From assembly GCA_035647815.1 (NCBI GenBank), contig DASRMR010000025.1:1-64000 (forward strand): 64,000 bases of DNA. Reading direction: 5' to 3'. Position numbers and translations under genes: made by a program. This document shows, in pieces, positions 36,922 to 44,391 of the stretch. This DNA comes from JAAYRQ01 sp035647815 (GTDB taxonomy: Bacteria; Bacillota; Syntrophomonadia; Syntrophomonadales; Syntrophomonadaceae). The notes beneath the pieces are model-generated. The model was not told where the DNA came from and made no database searches. It worked only from the letters and a program-made list of their open reading frames with translations. Numbering within the stretch: position 1 is the first letter of the stretch; each line of letters begins with the position of its first letter.

Positions 36922-37413
36922 TCAAATTTGAAACACCTTAACAATGAATGTTAAAGCCATTATTATGGCAATAGCTAAATCGAAAACTATACTAGAAACT
37001 ATACCTACAATAGCACCTATTCCAGCCCTTAATGATCTTCTAATATCTTGTTGATATATATATTCACCTAAAGTAGCACCTAACCAAGGACCTATAAAAA
37101 GACCTAAAGGGGGCAAAATAAATATTCCTATTACAATGCCTAGAAACGCACCAAATGTTCCATATTTGCTAGATCCAAAATATTTAGCACCTAAAACGAC
37201 TGAAAGATAATTCATAAGCAAAGATAAAATTGTTAAACCAGCAAAAATCGCAACTAGGTTAGGTGTAATTAAATTAAATCCTTCATACCACCCATAGGCA
37301 CTTATTGTAATAAAAACTAAAGGTACTCCAGGTAATAACGGAATAAAGGTACCGATAACACCTATAACAACAAGTATTATCGCTCCTATTAAGTATAATG
37401 TATTACTATCCAA
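36922..37413 (-). CDS. DUF456 family membrane protein
   Basis: A small protein with five or so membrane helices. I favour the TTG at 37413 because GGGGGAGG lies five bases upstream; an in-frame ATG at 37428, which overlaps that ribosome site, would add five residues. The GVIGTFIPLLPGVPLVF block near the N-terminus and the FLGIVIGIFILPPLGLFIGPWLGATLGE stretch in the middle are the DUF456 hallmarks (glycine-rich, glycine-zipper-like). Function unknown. It directly follows the methionine gamma-lyase-like gene and is probably co-transcribed with it. Confidence 0.85.
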   Translation of the reverse strand: MDSNTLYLIGAIILVVIGVIGTFIPLLPGVPLVFITISAYGWYEGFNLITPNLVAIFAGLTILSLLMNYLSVVLGAKYFGSSKYGTFGAFLGIVIGIFILPPLGLFIGPWLGATLGEYIYQQDIRRSLRAGIGAIVGIVSSIVFDLAIAIIMALTFIVKVFQI

Positions 37414-37430
37414 AAAAGCCTCCCCCATTA

Positions 37431-38660
37431 CTAAGAATTATTCAACCAAGTTATTAGTCTACTAGCTACATATTTTATATGTTCATAAGTTAATCCACCT
37501 TGCAAATAAGCTGAATAAGGTGCTCTAAGTGGAGCATCACATGAAAGTTCCATAGTAGAGCCTTGGACGAAAGTCCCAGCTGCCATAACAACTTCATCGG
37601 TATATCCGGGCAATAAAGCATATTCTAAGCTAACATCACTATCGATAGGTGAACAACTTTGAATAATTTGACAAAATTCCAGAACTTCCTTAGAAGTATT
37701 AAAACTAATAGCTTGTACAATATCAGAACGCTTCTCATTCCACTTCGGGTATACATGATATCCACGCTTTTCAAAAAGATAAGAAATCAAGAGGACACCC
37801 TTAATGGCCTGTAAAACAGTATGTGGTGCCATAAACAAACCTTGATATAGCCAGCGACTATTGAGTAAACTTGCACCTAAATCCTTACCTAATCCAGGTG
37901 CAGTCAAATAATAAGAGATTTCTTCAACTAAGTTTTCCTTCCCAATTATGTAGCCACCAGATGGAGCCAAGCCACCACCCGGATTTTTTATTAAAGAACC
38001 TGCAATAAGATCTGCACCTACTTCTAATGGTTCATATTTTCCTGTAAATTCACCGTAACAATTATCTACCATTATAATAGTAGCTGGGTTACTAGATCTA
38101 ACTGTATCTACCAAGGTCTTAATAGTTTTAATTCCTAAAGAAGGTCTTAAAGAATATCCTTTAGACCTTTGGATAAACACCATAGAAGTTTGATCAGTTA
38201 TAGCTTGTGCTATTGCCTGAATATCTGGATTCCCAGCTTCATCTAAAGCAACCTCTTTATAATTAATTCCTTTTTCAACTATTGTACCCCTCGTAGGATC
38301 GTTTTTTCCAATTATTTTACCTAGAGTATCATAAGGGGCACCAACTATAGAAACCAACTCATCTCCTGGTCGGAGCAAACCGAGTAGACAACATGAAATA
38401 GCATGGGTTCCTGAAACAATTTGGCTTCTTACTAATGCATCTTCACCCTTAAAAACATCACAATAAATAGCCTCCAAGGTATCTCTAGCATAATCTCCAT
38501 AACCATATCCAGATGAAGGATAAAAATTATCTTCTCTAACCTTATGCTTTTGAAACACTTCCAAAACTTTCTCCTGATTCAGATAGGCGATATCTTCATA
38601 ATACTGAAACTCTTCACTTAAAATTAACTCTGCATCTTTTATTACTTCTAACGGATACAA
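37431..38660 (-). CDS. methionine gamma-lyase family (aluminium-resistance-protein-like) PLP enzyme
   Basis: A 409-residue PLP enzyme of the YnbB/Alr family in the Cys/Met-metabolism fold. TTG start behind GTGGTGAT. The N-terminal segment (FYPSSGYGYGDYARDTLEAIY) and the SGTHAI motif mark the subgroup; the PLP lysine is expected in SLIKNPGGGLAPSGGY (around residues 225-240). The family is annotated as aluminium resistance protein or methionine gamma-lyase, with little direct biochemistry, so activity is inferred as a C-S or C-C lyase. The order spoVK, ynbB-like, glnA, lexA is a recurring Firmicute neighbourhood. Confidence 0.9.
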   Translation of the reverse strand: MYPLEVIKDAELILSEEFQYYEDIAYLNQEKVLEVFQKHKVREDNFYPSSGYGYGDYARDTLEAIYCDVFKGEDALVRSQIVSGTHAISCCLLGLLRPGDELVSIVGAPYDTLGKIIGKNDPTRGTIVEKGINYKEVALDEAGNPDIQAIAQAITDQTSMVFIQRSKGYSLRPSLGIKTIKTLVDTVRSSNPATIIMVDNCYGEFTGKYEPLEVGADLIAGSLIKNPGGGLAPSGGYIIGKENLVEEISYYLTAPGLGKDLGASLLNSRWLYQGLFMAPHTVLQAIKGVLLISYLFEKRGYHVYPKWNEKRSDIVQAISFNTSKEVLEFCQIIQSCSPIDSDVSLEYALLPGYTDEVVMAAGTFVQGSTMELSCDAPLRAPYSAYLQGGLTYEHIKYVASRLITWLNNS

Positions 38661-38679
38661 GTAAAATCACCACTTCTAA

Positions 38680-39570
38680 TTATATTCTAATGGAATCTAG
38701 TTCGGGTAAATCTTTTTCCTCAATCGTAACTAGTTCTTTACGGTTAAGAATAGGCTTATCTATTATTCTTAATGCTTGTAAACGAATAGATTTTTCCACT
38801 AAATTTCTTACATAGCGAGCATTGCCACTATGGGGGTGATGGCTTTTAGCAAATTCGTTTAGCACATTTTTAAGTTTCCATCTAGCCCTACTAGTTAGTT
38901 CATAATCCCTTTCTAAATACATTTGTAAAGCAATTTGAAATAACTCTGCATCATCATAATCTTTAAATTTTATATGAATAGGAAAACGCGAACGTAGACC
39001 TGGGTTTGACATCATGAACCTTTCCATCTCTGCAGTATAACCTGCTAAAATGATAATAATATTATCCCTGTGATCCTCCATGGCCTTAACCATCGTTGCT
39101 ATAGCTTCCTGTCCAAAATCCTTATCCCCACCTTGGGCTAAAGTATAAGCTTCATCTACAAACATAATACCACCAATAGACTTTCTAAGTATTTCTTTTG
39201 TCTTTTGAGCAGTATGCCCAATATATTCCCCTACTAAATCGGCCCTTTCAACTTCTACTATATGCCCCTTAGATAATATCCCTATATCATTAAAAACATT
39301 ACCTAAAATCCTGGCCACAGTTGTTTTGCCAGTGCCAGGATTACCGTTAAAGACCATGTGTAGAACAGTAGGAGCAGCCTTTAACTGCAGTAAGTCTCTG
39401 CGAGCCTGGATTAATGAAAAAGCAGTAACTTCAGCTAAAGTTTTCTTCACTTCTTTCAAGCCTATAAGTTTTTCTAATTCTTGAAAAGATTCACTACGTG
39501 GAAAAGAATCTTGCGTCAAATATGACACATCATTAGATGTCTGATTATTATTTGTATCTGCGAATTTCAT
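38680..39570 (-). CDS. spoVK: AAA ATPase, stage V sporulation protein K-like
   Basis: A 296-residue CbxX/CfqX-type AAA ATPase. The ATG at 39570 has GGAG six bases upstream; a TTG four codons earlier with GTGGTGAT is an alternative. Walker A NGNPGTGKTT (about residues 74-83), Walker B IMFVDEAYTL (about 135-144) and sensor-type NPGLRSRFP are present. SpoVK is needed for spore maturation in Bacillus, and relatives also act as Rubisco activases; sporulation or spore-related remodelling is inferred here. A decayed fragment of a related Walker A region is at 41487-41531. Confidence 0.9.
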   Translation of the reverse strand: MKFADTNNNQTSNDVSYLTQDSFPRSESFQELEKLIGLKEVKKTLAEVTAFSLIQARRDLLQLKAAPTVLHMVFNGNPGTGKTTVARILGNVFNDIGILSKGHIVEVERADLVGEYIGHTAQKTKEILRKSIGGIMFVDEAYTLAQGGDKDFGQEAIATMVKAMEDHRDNIIIILAGYTAEMERFMMSNPGLRSRFPIHIKFKDYDDAELFQIALQMYLERDYELTSRARWKLKNVLNEFAKSHHPHSGNARYVRNLVEKSIRLQALRIIDKPILNRKELVTIEEKDLPELDSIRI

Positions 39571-39988
39571 TGATATCTCCAAATTATCACCACTTCCCTA
39601 ATATCTAAATTATTATATGAAAAATAGACAAAAGTGGTGATAAAATAAACAGTGTACAAAGGAGGGATGCTAAAAAACATATAGACGAATTTATGAATAG
39701 TTTGTTCTCCTTTTTGTGTATATTAGTGATGTTACAACAACTATTTTATCATAAGGGAGATTCTCTTATTTTATTTTCTGTTTTTTGACCCATAGTAATT
39801 TTATGCTAACGCCGCAGCTAATTGACTTTCAGAAACCAAAAAAGAACCCTTGAAAGGCTCTTTTTAATCTGAGTATGAGTTTAAGCCTGACCCTATCCTT
39901 TTTTGTGTAGGTACGCTGGTTCTACTTAATCCTTTCAGGTGAGATTAGCTCCCTTTTTTATAAAATCTTATTGTTGAACTGCTTGAGC
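39571..39988. other. intergenic region with hairpins, no gene
   Basis: About 420 bases between spoVK and the CaiB-like gene. TTATCACCACTT (39584-39595) and AAGTGGTGATAA (39632-39643) are inverted copies; part of this is the Shine-Dalgarno-like GTGGTGAT. AAAAAGA (39839-39845) and TCTTTTT (39859-39865) form a terminator-like hairpin downstream of the CaiB-like gene. The stretch at about 39880-39960 is richer in G+C than its surroundings and may be mobile-element debris; no transposase frame was found. Confidence 0.45.
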
Positions 39989-41191
39989 TTATTTTTTAAT
40001 GATAACTTTTTTAGTGTATAAATTTTGTATTTCATTAGCGCTATATCCTAATTCTTCCAATACTTCTTCGTTATCCATACCATATGTAGGGCTTCCTCTG
40101 AATATTTGACCAGGAGCATTCTTAAATTTTGGTACAACTCCAATACCTTTTACATTGGTGTCAGTTACTGGATCATACCATTCCGCAATAGTATTTCTGG
40201 CCTGATAATGAGAGTTATTTAACATCATCTCATAAGTCATAACCGGGCTGCAGGCAACATCAATGTTCTCTAATATGCTCAAAAGTTCATCTAAAGTGTA
40301 TGCGGCAGCAAGATCCCTGGCTGCTTGCTCATATTTGGAAGCTCTAGCTTCGCCTCTGGCCACAAACCCTATTGATTTAAAATCAGGGTCGTCACCTAAA
40401 CCTAGTAATTCAAGATAAGCTTTGTTAGGAACAGCAACAGCAATAACAATCCAATTGTTATCCTTAGTTTTAAACACTATATCACTAGCTACTTTTCCTT
40501 CTTTATTACCAATGCGAGTCGGTTGGACTCCATCTGTAAGACCTTCCAAGCTATATCCCGCCTGTACCCGTGCGTTAGCTTCAAACATGGCCACATCTAT
40601 GCTCTCCCCTTGTCCAGTCTGGCGAGCATGTAGCAGTGCGGCTAATGAAGACCAGGCAGCAGTAAAACCAGCAAAATAGTCACATGTATACAGTTTTGCC
40701 AGTAAAGGTGGTGCAGGTTCCTCCATACCATTTAAAGATAAAAAACCGGAAAAGGCTTGTCCTATCATATCAAATGCCGGCTTTGTAACATATTTGGGAT
40801 CACCCTCCTGTCCATAACCAGATACATGAACGATTACCAAATCCGGTTTTATCTTCCAAAGACTCTCATCATCGAATCCAAATTTTGTCCATGATCCCGG
40901 TTTGGAAGATTCGATAAAAATATCACAGTCTACCAGTAATTTTTCAAATATCTTCTGACCTTCCTCACTAGCCATATCTAGGGTTAGATTCCTTTGATTC
41001 CGGTGTTCCATGGAATAACCCTTACCAAATTCTCTAAAAAGATCCGGTGCATTAGTATTTTCAATATGTATTACATCTGCACCGTGGTCTGAGAAAAGTG
41101 CAGCTGCGAAGGGTGCGGCTACAACTGTTGCACAGTTCAGGACTTTGATCCCTGCCATAATTCCGAATTTAGACTTTTGCTTTTTCATCAT
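39989..41191 (-). CDS. CaiB/BaiF family CoA-transferase (CaiB-like)
   Basis: A 400-residue class III CoA-transferase. The ATG at 41191 has GGGGGT seven bases upstream; a TTG five codons earlier is less likely. The catalytic Asp is D141 in PAFDMIGQAFSGF, which together with LYTCDYFAGFTAAWSSLAAL and the GQGESIDVAMFEANARV block resembles carnitine CoA-transferase CaiB more than the racemase branch represented by the gene at 3880. It would transfer CoA between acyl-CoA and a free acid. Substrate unknown. It is isolated between two terminator-like hairpins, between spoVK and the FUSC gene. Confidence 0.87.
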   Translation of the reverse strand: MMKKQKSKFGIMAGIKVLNCATVVAAPFAAALFSDHGADVIHIENTNAPDLFREFGKGYSMEHRNQRNLTLDMASEEGQKIFEKLLVDCDIFIESSKPGSWTKFGFDDESLWKIKPDLVIVHVSGYGQEGDPKYVTKPAFDMIGQAFSGFLSLNGMEEPAPPLLAKLYTCDYFAGFTAAWSSLAALLHARQTGQGESIDVAMFEANARVQAGYSLEGLTDGVQPTRIGNKEGKVASDIVFKTKDNNWIVIAVAVPNKAYLELLGLGDDPDFKSIGFVARGEARASKYEQAARDLAAAYTLDELLSILENIDVACSPVMTYEMMLNNSHYQARNTIAEWYDPVTDTNVKGIGVVPKFKNAPGQIFRGSPTYGMDNEEVLEELGYSANEIQNLYTKKVIIKK

Positions 41192-41411
41192 AATTAATAC
41201 CCCCAAAAAGCTAATTTACTTTTCACATTAACTACTCTGCCTTGCTTGAAATGAATCATCGCCTAGAATAACATTCACCATATTCAAAAATGTTTATAGA
41301 TTATACGAATATATAATGCAAAACTAATGCCAAGTTTACTTAAAAGCATTTTCCCCCTATTTCCATCATTTATGCATCAATTGCTTGTTTATAAATCAAT
41401 AAAAGTGCTAA

Positions 41412-41459
41412 AAAACAGAGGCATAAGTGTATTGGACTATACACTTATGCCTCTGTTTT
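41412..41459 (-). terminator. rho-independent terminator
   Basis: A perfect 20-bp stem: 41412-41431 pairs with 41440-41459 across an eight-base loop. On the minus strand it is followed by TTTTTTTAGC. It ends the HIT-USP-FUSC operon. Confidence 0.92.
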
Positions 41460-41486
41460 TCTTTCACCAAGTAGCTTCCTGTGTGA

Positions 41487-41531
41487 AATCCTGGCCATAG
41501 TTATTTTACCAGTAGCAGGATATACATTAAA
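41487..41531 (-). pseudogene. decayed fragment of a spoVK-like Walker A region
   Basis: On the minus strand this translates as FNVYPATGKITMARIS, against FNGNPGTGKTTVARIL in the spoVK gene at 38680-39570. At the DNA level the plus-strand stretch aligns without gaps to 39307-39351, about four bases in five identical by my count. No further spoVK similarity continues on either side, and there is no ribosome site. Its upstream end overlaps the last two codons and stop of the FUSC gene, implying a rearrangement joined here. It is a relic, not a gene. Confidence 0.7.
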
Positions 41532-42561
41532 AATCTAATTCAAATTCATTTTTTAATTGTTCTAGTTTCTCATTTATTCGCATTGCTTCAAAATACACAT
41601 TATAAAACTCGAAAACATCTTCACTACTATCTATCTTGATAAGCCTTACTATTCTTTTTCGTATTTCTTCTGCATCGATATTTTCCTCAATTTCTTTATA
41701 GTCTTTATTTAAAGCTATATAAGTATATATTTGTCTATGTAAGGTTAATAAATATTTAAGATATCTATATAAATCTTGACGTAGCTCAAAATATTGAGGA
41801 CCATTAGGCATAAAAACAATACTTCTATGTAAAGCCGTCAATCTTTCAAGATTTGATTGTATTGCGTTAATAGAGCGTCGGTATTTTTTTAGTTTTTTTT
41901 CATTTTTAGGCAAAACATCTTCAATCAAAAGAGAGTAAACATCTCTAGTATCATCTAATTCATCTCTTATTGTTTGCCTTTCATCCTTAATCGTTTCTTT
42001 TTCTACTTTTCCCTCTCTTAAAATATCAGTGATGGCATCTTCATACAACTGTTCGAATTTTATTTGTAAGTCATTTATTTTGATCTTTAAATCTTCAGTA
42101 TAATCTGGGGGCATGAAAATAATATTTAAGACCGTGGAAACAGTAAGACCAATTAACATCCCAGAAATCCTATAAGTAACTACCATAATATTAAAATCGT
42201 TATTATAGGTGCCAATCGCGACTAAAGTTATTAAAGCAAAAGTTATGCTTTCATTTAGCTCTAATTTTAAGCATATTAATATAATCGCTATACTGCCTAG
42301 CCCTAGGTAAAAAGCATTTAATCCTAGGGTTAAAGCTAATATAAGTGCAATAAGGGTGCCAATAAAAGTAGCAATTACCCTGTTTTTAAAAGTCTTCAAA
42401 CTACCTTTGATAGAAGGTTGCATTCCTATTATTGCTGTAATGGCTGCCATTACAGCAATATTATGGTCTACTATATCAAGTTTTCCTTCTAAAATACTAA
42501 CTAAAAATATAGTTACAGTAACCGCTAAACCAGTTTTAATTGTTCGAGCTCCAATTTTCAT
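41527..42561 (-). CDS. FUSC/aromatic acid exporter family protein
   Basis: A 344-residue protein with an N-terminal block of about five membrane helices (residues about 8-155) and a long helical cytoplasmic C-terminal half (residues 165-344, rich in Lys and Glu, coiled-coil-like). The ITAIIGMQPSIKGSLKTFKNRVIATFIGT segment is typical of the ArAE_1/FUSC family, related to aromatic acid and other small-molecule exporters. Substrate unknown. GGAG precedes the ATG. It is last in a likely HIT-USP-FUSC operon. The stop codon lies inside the spoVK-like relic, so the C-terminal end may have been changed by that rearrangement. Confidence 0.82.
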   Translation of the reverse strand: MKIGARTIKTGLAVTVTIFLVSILEGKLDIVDHNIAVMAAITAIIGMQPSIKGSLKTFKNRVIATFIGTLIALILALTLGLNAFYLGLGSIAIILICLKLELNESITFALITLVAIGTYNNDFNIMVVTYRISGMLIGLTVSTVLNIIFMPPDYTEDLKIKINDLQIKFEQLYEDAITDILREGKVEKETIKDERQTIRDELDDTRDVYSLLIEDVLPKNEKKLKKYRRSINAIQSNLERLTALHRSIVFMPNGPQYFELRQDLYRYLKYLLTLHRQIYTYIALNKDYKEIEENIDAEEIRKRIVRLIKIDSSEDVFEFYNVYFEAMRINEKLEQLKNEFELDF

Positions 42562-42580
42562 TAAACTTCAATCTCCATTT

Positions 42581-43006
42581 TCATTTAACTATTAATACAG
42601 ATACCTTTGCCTTATTTACAACTTTATTGGACACACTGCCCATTATTGCTCCAGAGATAACACCTAGGCCTCTGCTTCCCATTATTATAAGAGTATAGGC
42701 GCCCTCTTCTGCAACTTCTATTATTTTAAGTCCTGGGCTTCCACTTTTAGTCAATGTATTTACCTTGTTATTATAGTCTTTAAAACCTTCTAGGGCAGCA
42801 TCTAGTACTTTTACACTCTGTTTTTCAAAGATATTTTCCAGAGAGTTTACCTCGTCAACCGTATAGACATAAGGATGGCTCATAATATCTTCCATCACAT
42901 ATAATATAGTGATTTCACTATTAAAAGCTGTTCCTATTTGCTTAGCTTTCATCAATGCTCTAGCAGCATTTTTAGAACCATCTACAGCTACTAATATCTT
43001 TTCCAT
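42581..43006 (-). CDS. universal stress protein (UspA family)
   Basis: A 141-residue single-domain USP. The ATG at 43006 has AAGGA about ten bases upstream; a GTG three codons earlier is possible. The start MEKILVAVDGSKNAARALMKA and the ATP-binding GSRGLGVISGAIMGSVSNKV (G-2x-G-9x-G-S/N) near the C-terminus suggest the nucleotide-binding subclass. Such proteins act in stress survival. It lies between the HIT and FUSC genes, spaced about 20-50 bases. Confidence 0.92.
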   Translation of the reverse strand: MEKILVAVDGSKNAARALMKAKQIGTAFNSEITILYVMEDIMSHPYVYTVDEVNSLENIFEKQSVKVLDAALEGFKDYNNKVNTLTKSGSPGLKIIEVAEEGAYTLIIMGSRGLGVISGAIMGSVSNKVVNKAKVSVLIVK

Positions 43007-43055
43007 ATTAATCACATCCTTTTTATTCTTTCTTTATTATATGTATATAAGCTCC

Positions 43056-43424
43056 TTAGTAAATCCTTTTCTCAGGAATTACACCTCTAACCCCACCACG
43101 AGGATTATCAATATCGCCTGTATATCTTGGCATCAAATGCACATGAACATGAAATATTGTTTGTCCAGCCGATTCACCCACATTAATACCTATGTTATAC
43201 CCATCAGGTGCATATTCCTTGTCTAATAAATCTTTACATTCCTCCAAAAGTTTATCCATAGCTTTTCGCTCTTCTTGCGTAGTATCAAAATACGATTCCA
43301 CATGCCTTTTTGGTATGATTAATATATGACCTAGGTTAATAGGGTATTTATCAAAAAGAGCATATGCATAGTCATTTGTAGTTATTACTTCAGATAAGAT
43401 TGGACTACAAAACGGGCAAATCAA
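43056..43424 (-). CDS. HIT family nucleotide-binding protein
   Basis: A 122-residue histidine-triad protein, TTG start behind GGAAGG. The catalytic triad is HVHVHLMPRY (about residues 94-103). An N-terminal CPFC pair (residues 3-6) and the INLGHILIIPKRHVESY segment are typical. HIT proteins hydrolyse nucleoside phosphoramidates or dinucleotides; the exact substrate is not known. First gene of the HIT-USP-FUSC leftward group. Confidence 0.92.
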   Translation of the reverse strand: MICPFCSPILSEVITTNDYAYALFDKYPINLGHILIIPKRHVESYFDTTQEERKAMDKLLEECKDLLDKEYAPDGYNIGINVGESAGQTIFHVHVHLMPRYTGDIDNPRGGVRGVIPEKRIY

Positions 43425-43842
43425 AGTAACACCTTCCTTTAGTTTAAATTGATAAAATTATATCTATGTGTATTTATTTGGTTACGCTATTATTAATTAA
43501 TTCAATTTGCTCATATAATTCACTTCATTTTTCGGACTGCTTATTGATATATTATGCAAATATCTATCTGATTCCTGCTTAAAATGTCGTTCAATCCATG
43601 TCTTTTATAGACTTTATACTACTTGCTACATCGAGGCTACAAGCGCCAGAAAATATTCACAACACTTCCCTATCTTTTATAGAAATAAAATATAAAATCA
43701 CTGGCATGCTTGTATTAAAAGCAGCCAGTGATTATTAAATGTCCTATTTTTTACAGATTTTTAAATAACTTAAACTTGATAGATGAGCAAATTTAGTCAA
43801 TGTCATCTTCACTTTTAATTTTGAATATAGAGACCTTCCATT
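43425..43842. other. intergenic region without a gene
   Basis: About 420 bases between the HIT gene and the molybdoenzyme operon. Apart from the terminator-like hairpin at 43696-43733 no coding or regulatory element was recognised. Confidence 0.5.
43696..43733 (-). terminator. hairpin, probable terminator of molybdoenzyme operon
   Basis: AATCACTGG (43696-43704) pairs with CCAGTGATT (43725-43733), with an inner TGCT/AGCA arm; the minus strand continues TTATATTTTA. It lies 110 bases past the ferredoxin-subunit stop. Confidence 0.6.
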
Positions 43843-44352
43843 TTATCTGCCAACAGAACTGACAATTCTATCATAGAATTTTGCTTCTTTATCATCTTGT
43901 AATGCATTGATCGGTCCAAATCTTAAAGCCTCTGCAGGACAAACCCGAACACAAGCAGGCTCTAGTCCATATTCGACACGTTCTGTGCAAAGATTGCACT
44001 TCTGCATTATGTTATCATCCCCAAAGCGGGGCACCCCAAAGGGACAAGCGATAGCACAACTATGACATCCAATACAAAGATTGGCTTTAACGATAATAGC
44101 TCCAGTAACACTATCTTTAACAATCGCTCCTGTCGGACAACCTATAATACAAGGGGCATCCTCACAATGCATACAGGCCATCGAAACATAAGTAATACTC
44201 GTCTCTGGATATTCAGCAGTTTCTACTGTCCGAATCCTTCTAAAAGCTTGGGATTTTTCCCCGACTTGGATATCATTTTGATCCATACAGGCTACAACAC
44301 ATGCTCCACATCCTGAACAACGATTCAAATCAATATAAATTGTACTTTCCAC
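43843..44352 (-). CDS. four-cluster ferredoxin subunit of molybdopterin oxidoreductase
   Basis: A 169-residue electron-transfer subunit from a GTG at 44352, preferred because GGGAGGG lies seven bases upstream; an in-frame ATG eight codons earlier precedes that site. Sixteen cysteines in four groups give four [4Fe-4S] clusters: CSGCGACVVAC, CMHCEDAPCIIGC, CIGCHSCAIAC and CNLC...ACVRVC. This is the DmsB/PsrB/HycB-type subunit. It lies 39 bases downstream of the catalytic gene. There is no signal peptide and no membrane subunit in the operon, so the complex should be cytoplasmic and pass electrons to the flavoprotein encoded upstream. Confidence 0.92.
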   Translation of the reverse strand: MESTIYIDLNRCSGCGACVVACMDQNDIQVGEKSQAFRRIRTVETAEYPETSITYVSMACMHCEDAPCIIGCPTGAIVKDSVTGAIIVKANLCIGCHSCAIACPFGVPRFGDDNIMQKCNLCTERVEYGLEPACVRVCPAEALRFGPINALQDDKEAKFYDRIVSSVGR

Positions 44353-44391
44353 TATTACACCCTCCCTTTCATTCATTTTATTTTTTCATCT

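Noticed and set aside
39584..39643. Inverted repeat TTATCACCACTT/AAGTGGTGATAA as a mobile element or regulator site
   Set aside because: The motif contains the Shine-Dalgarno-like GTGGTGAT used by spoVK and by the gene at 38660, so the repeat can be accidental.
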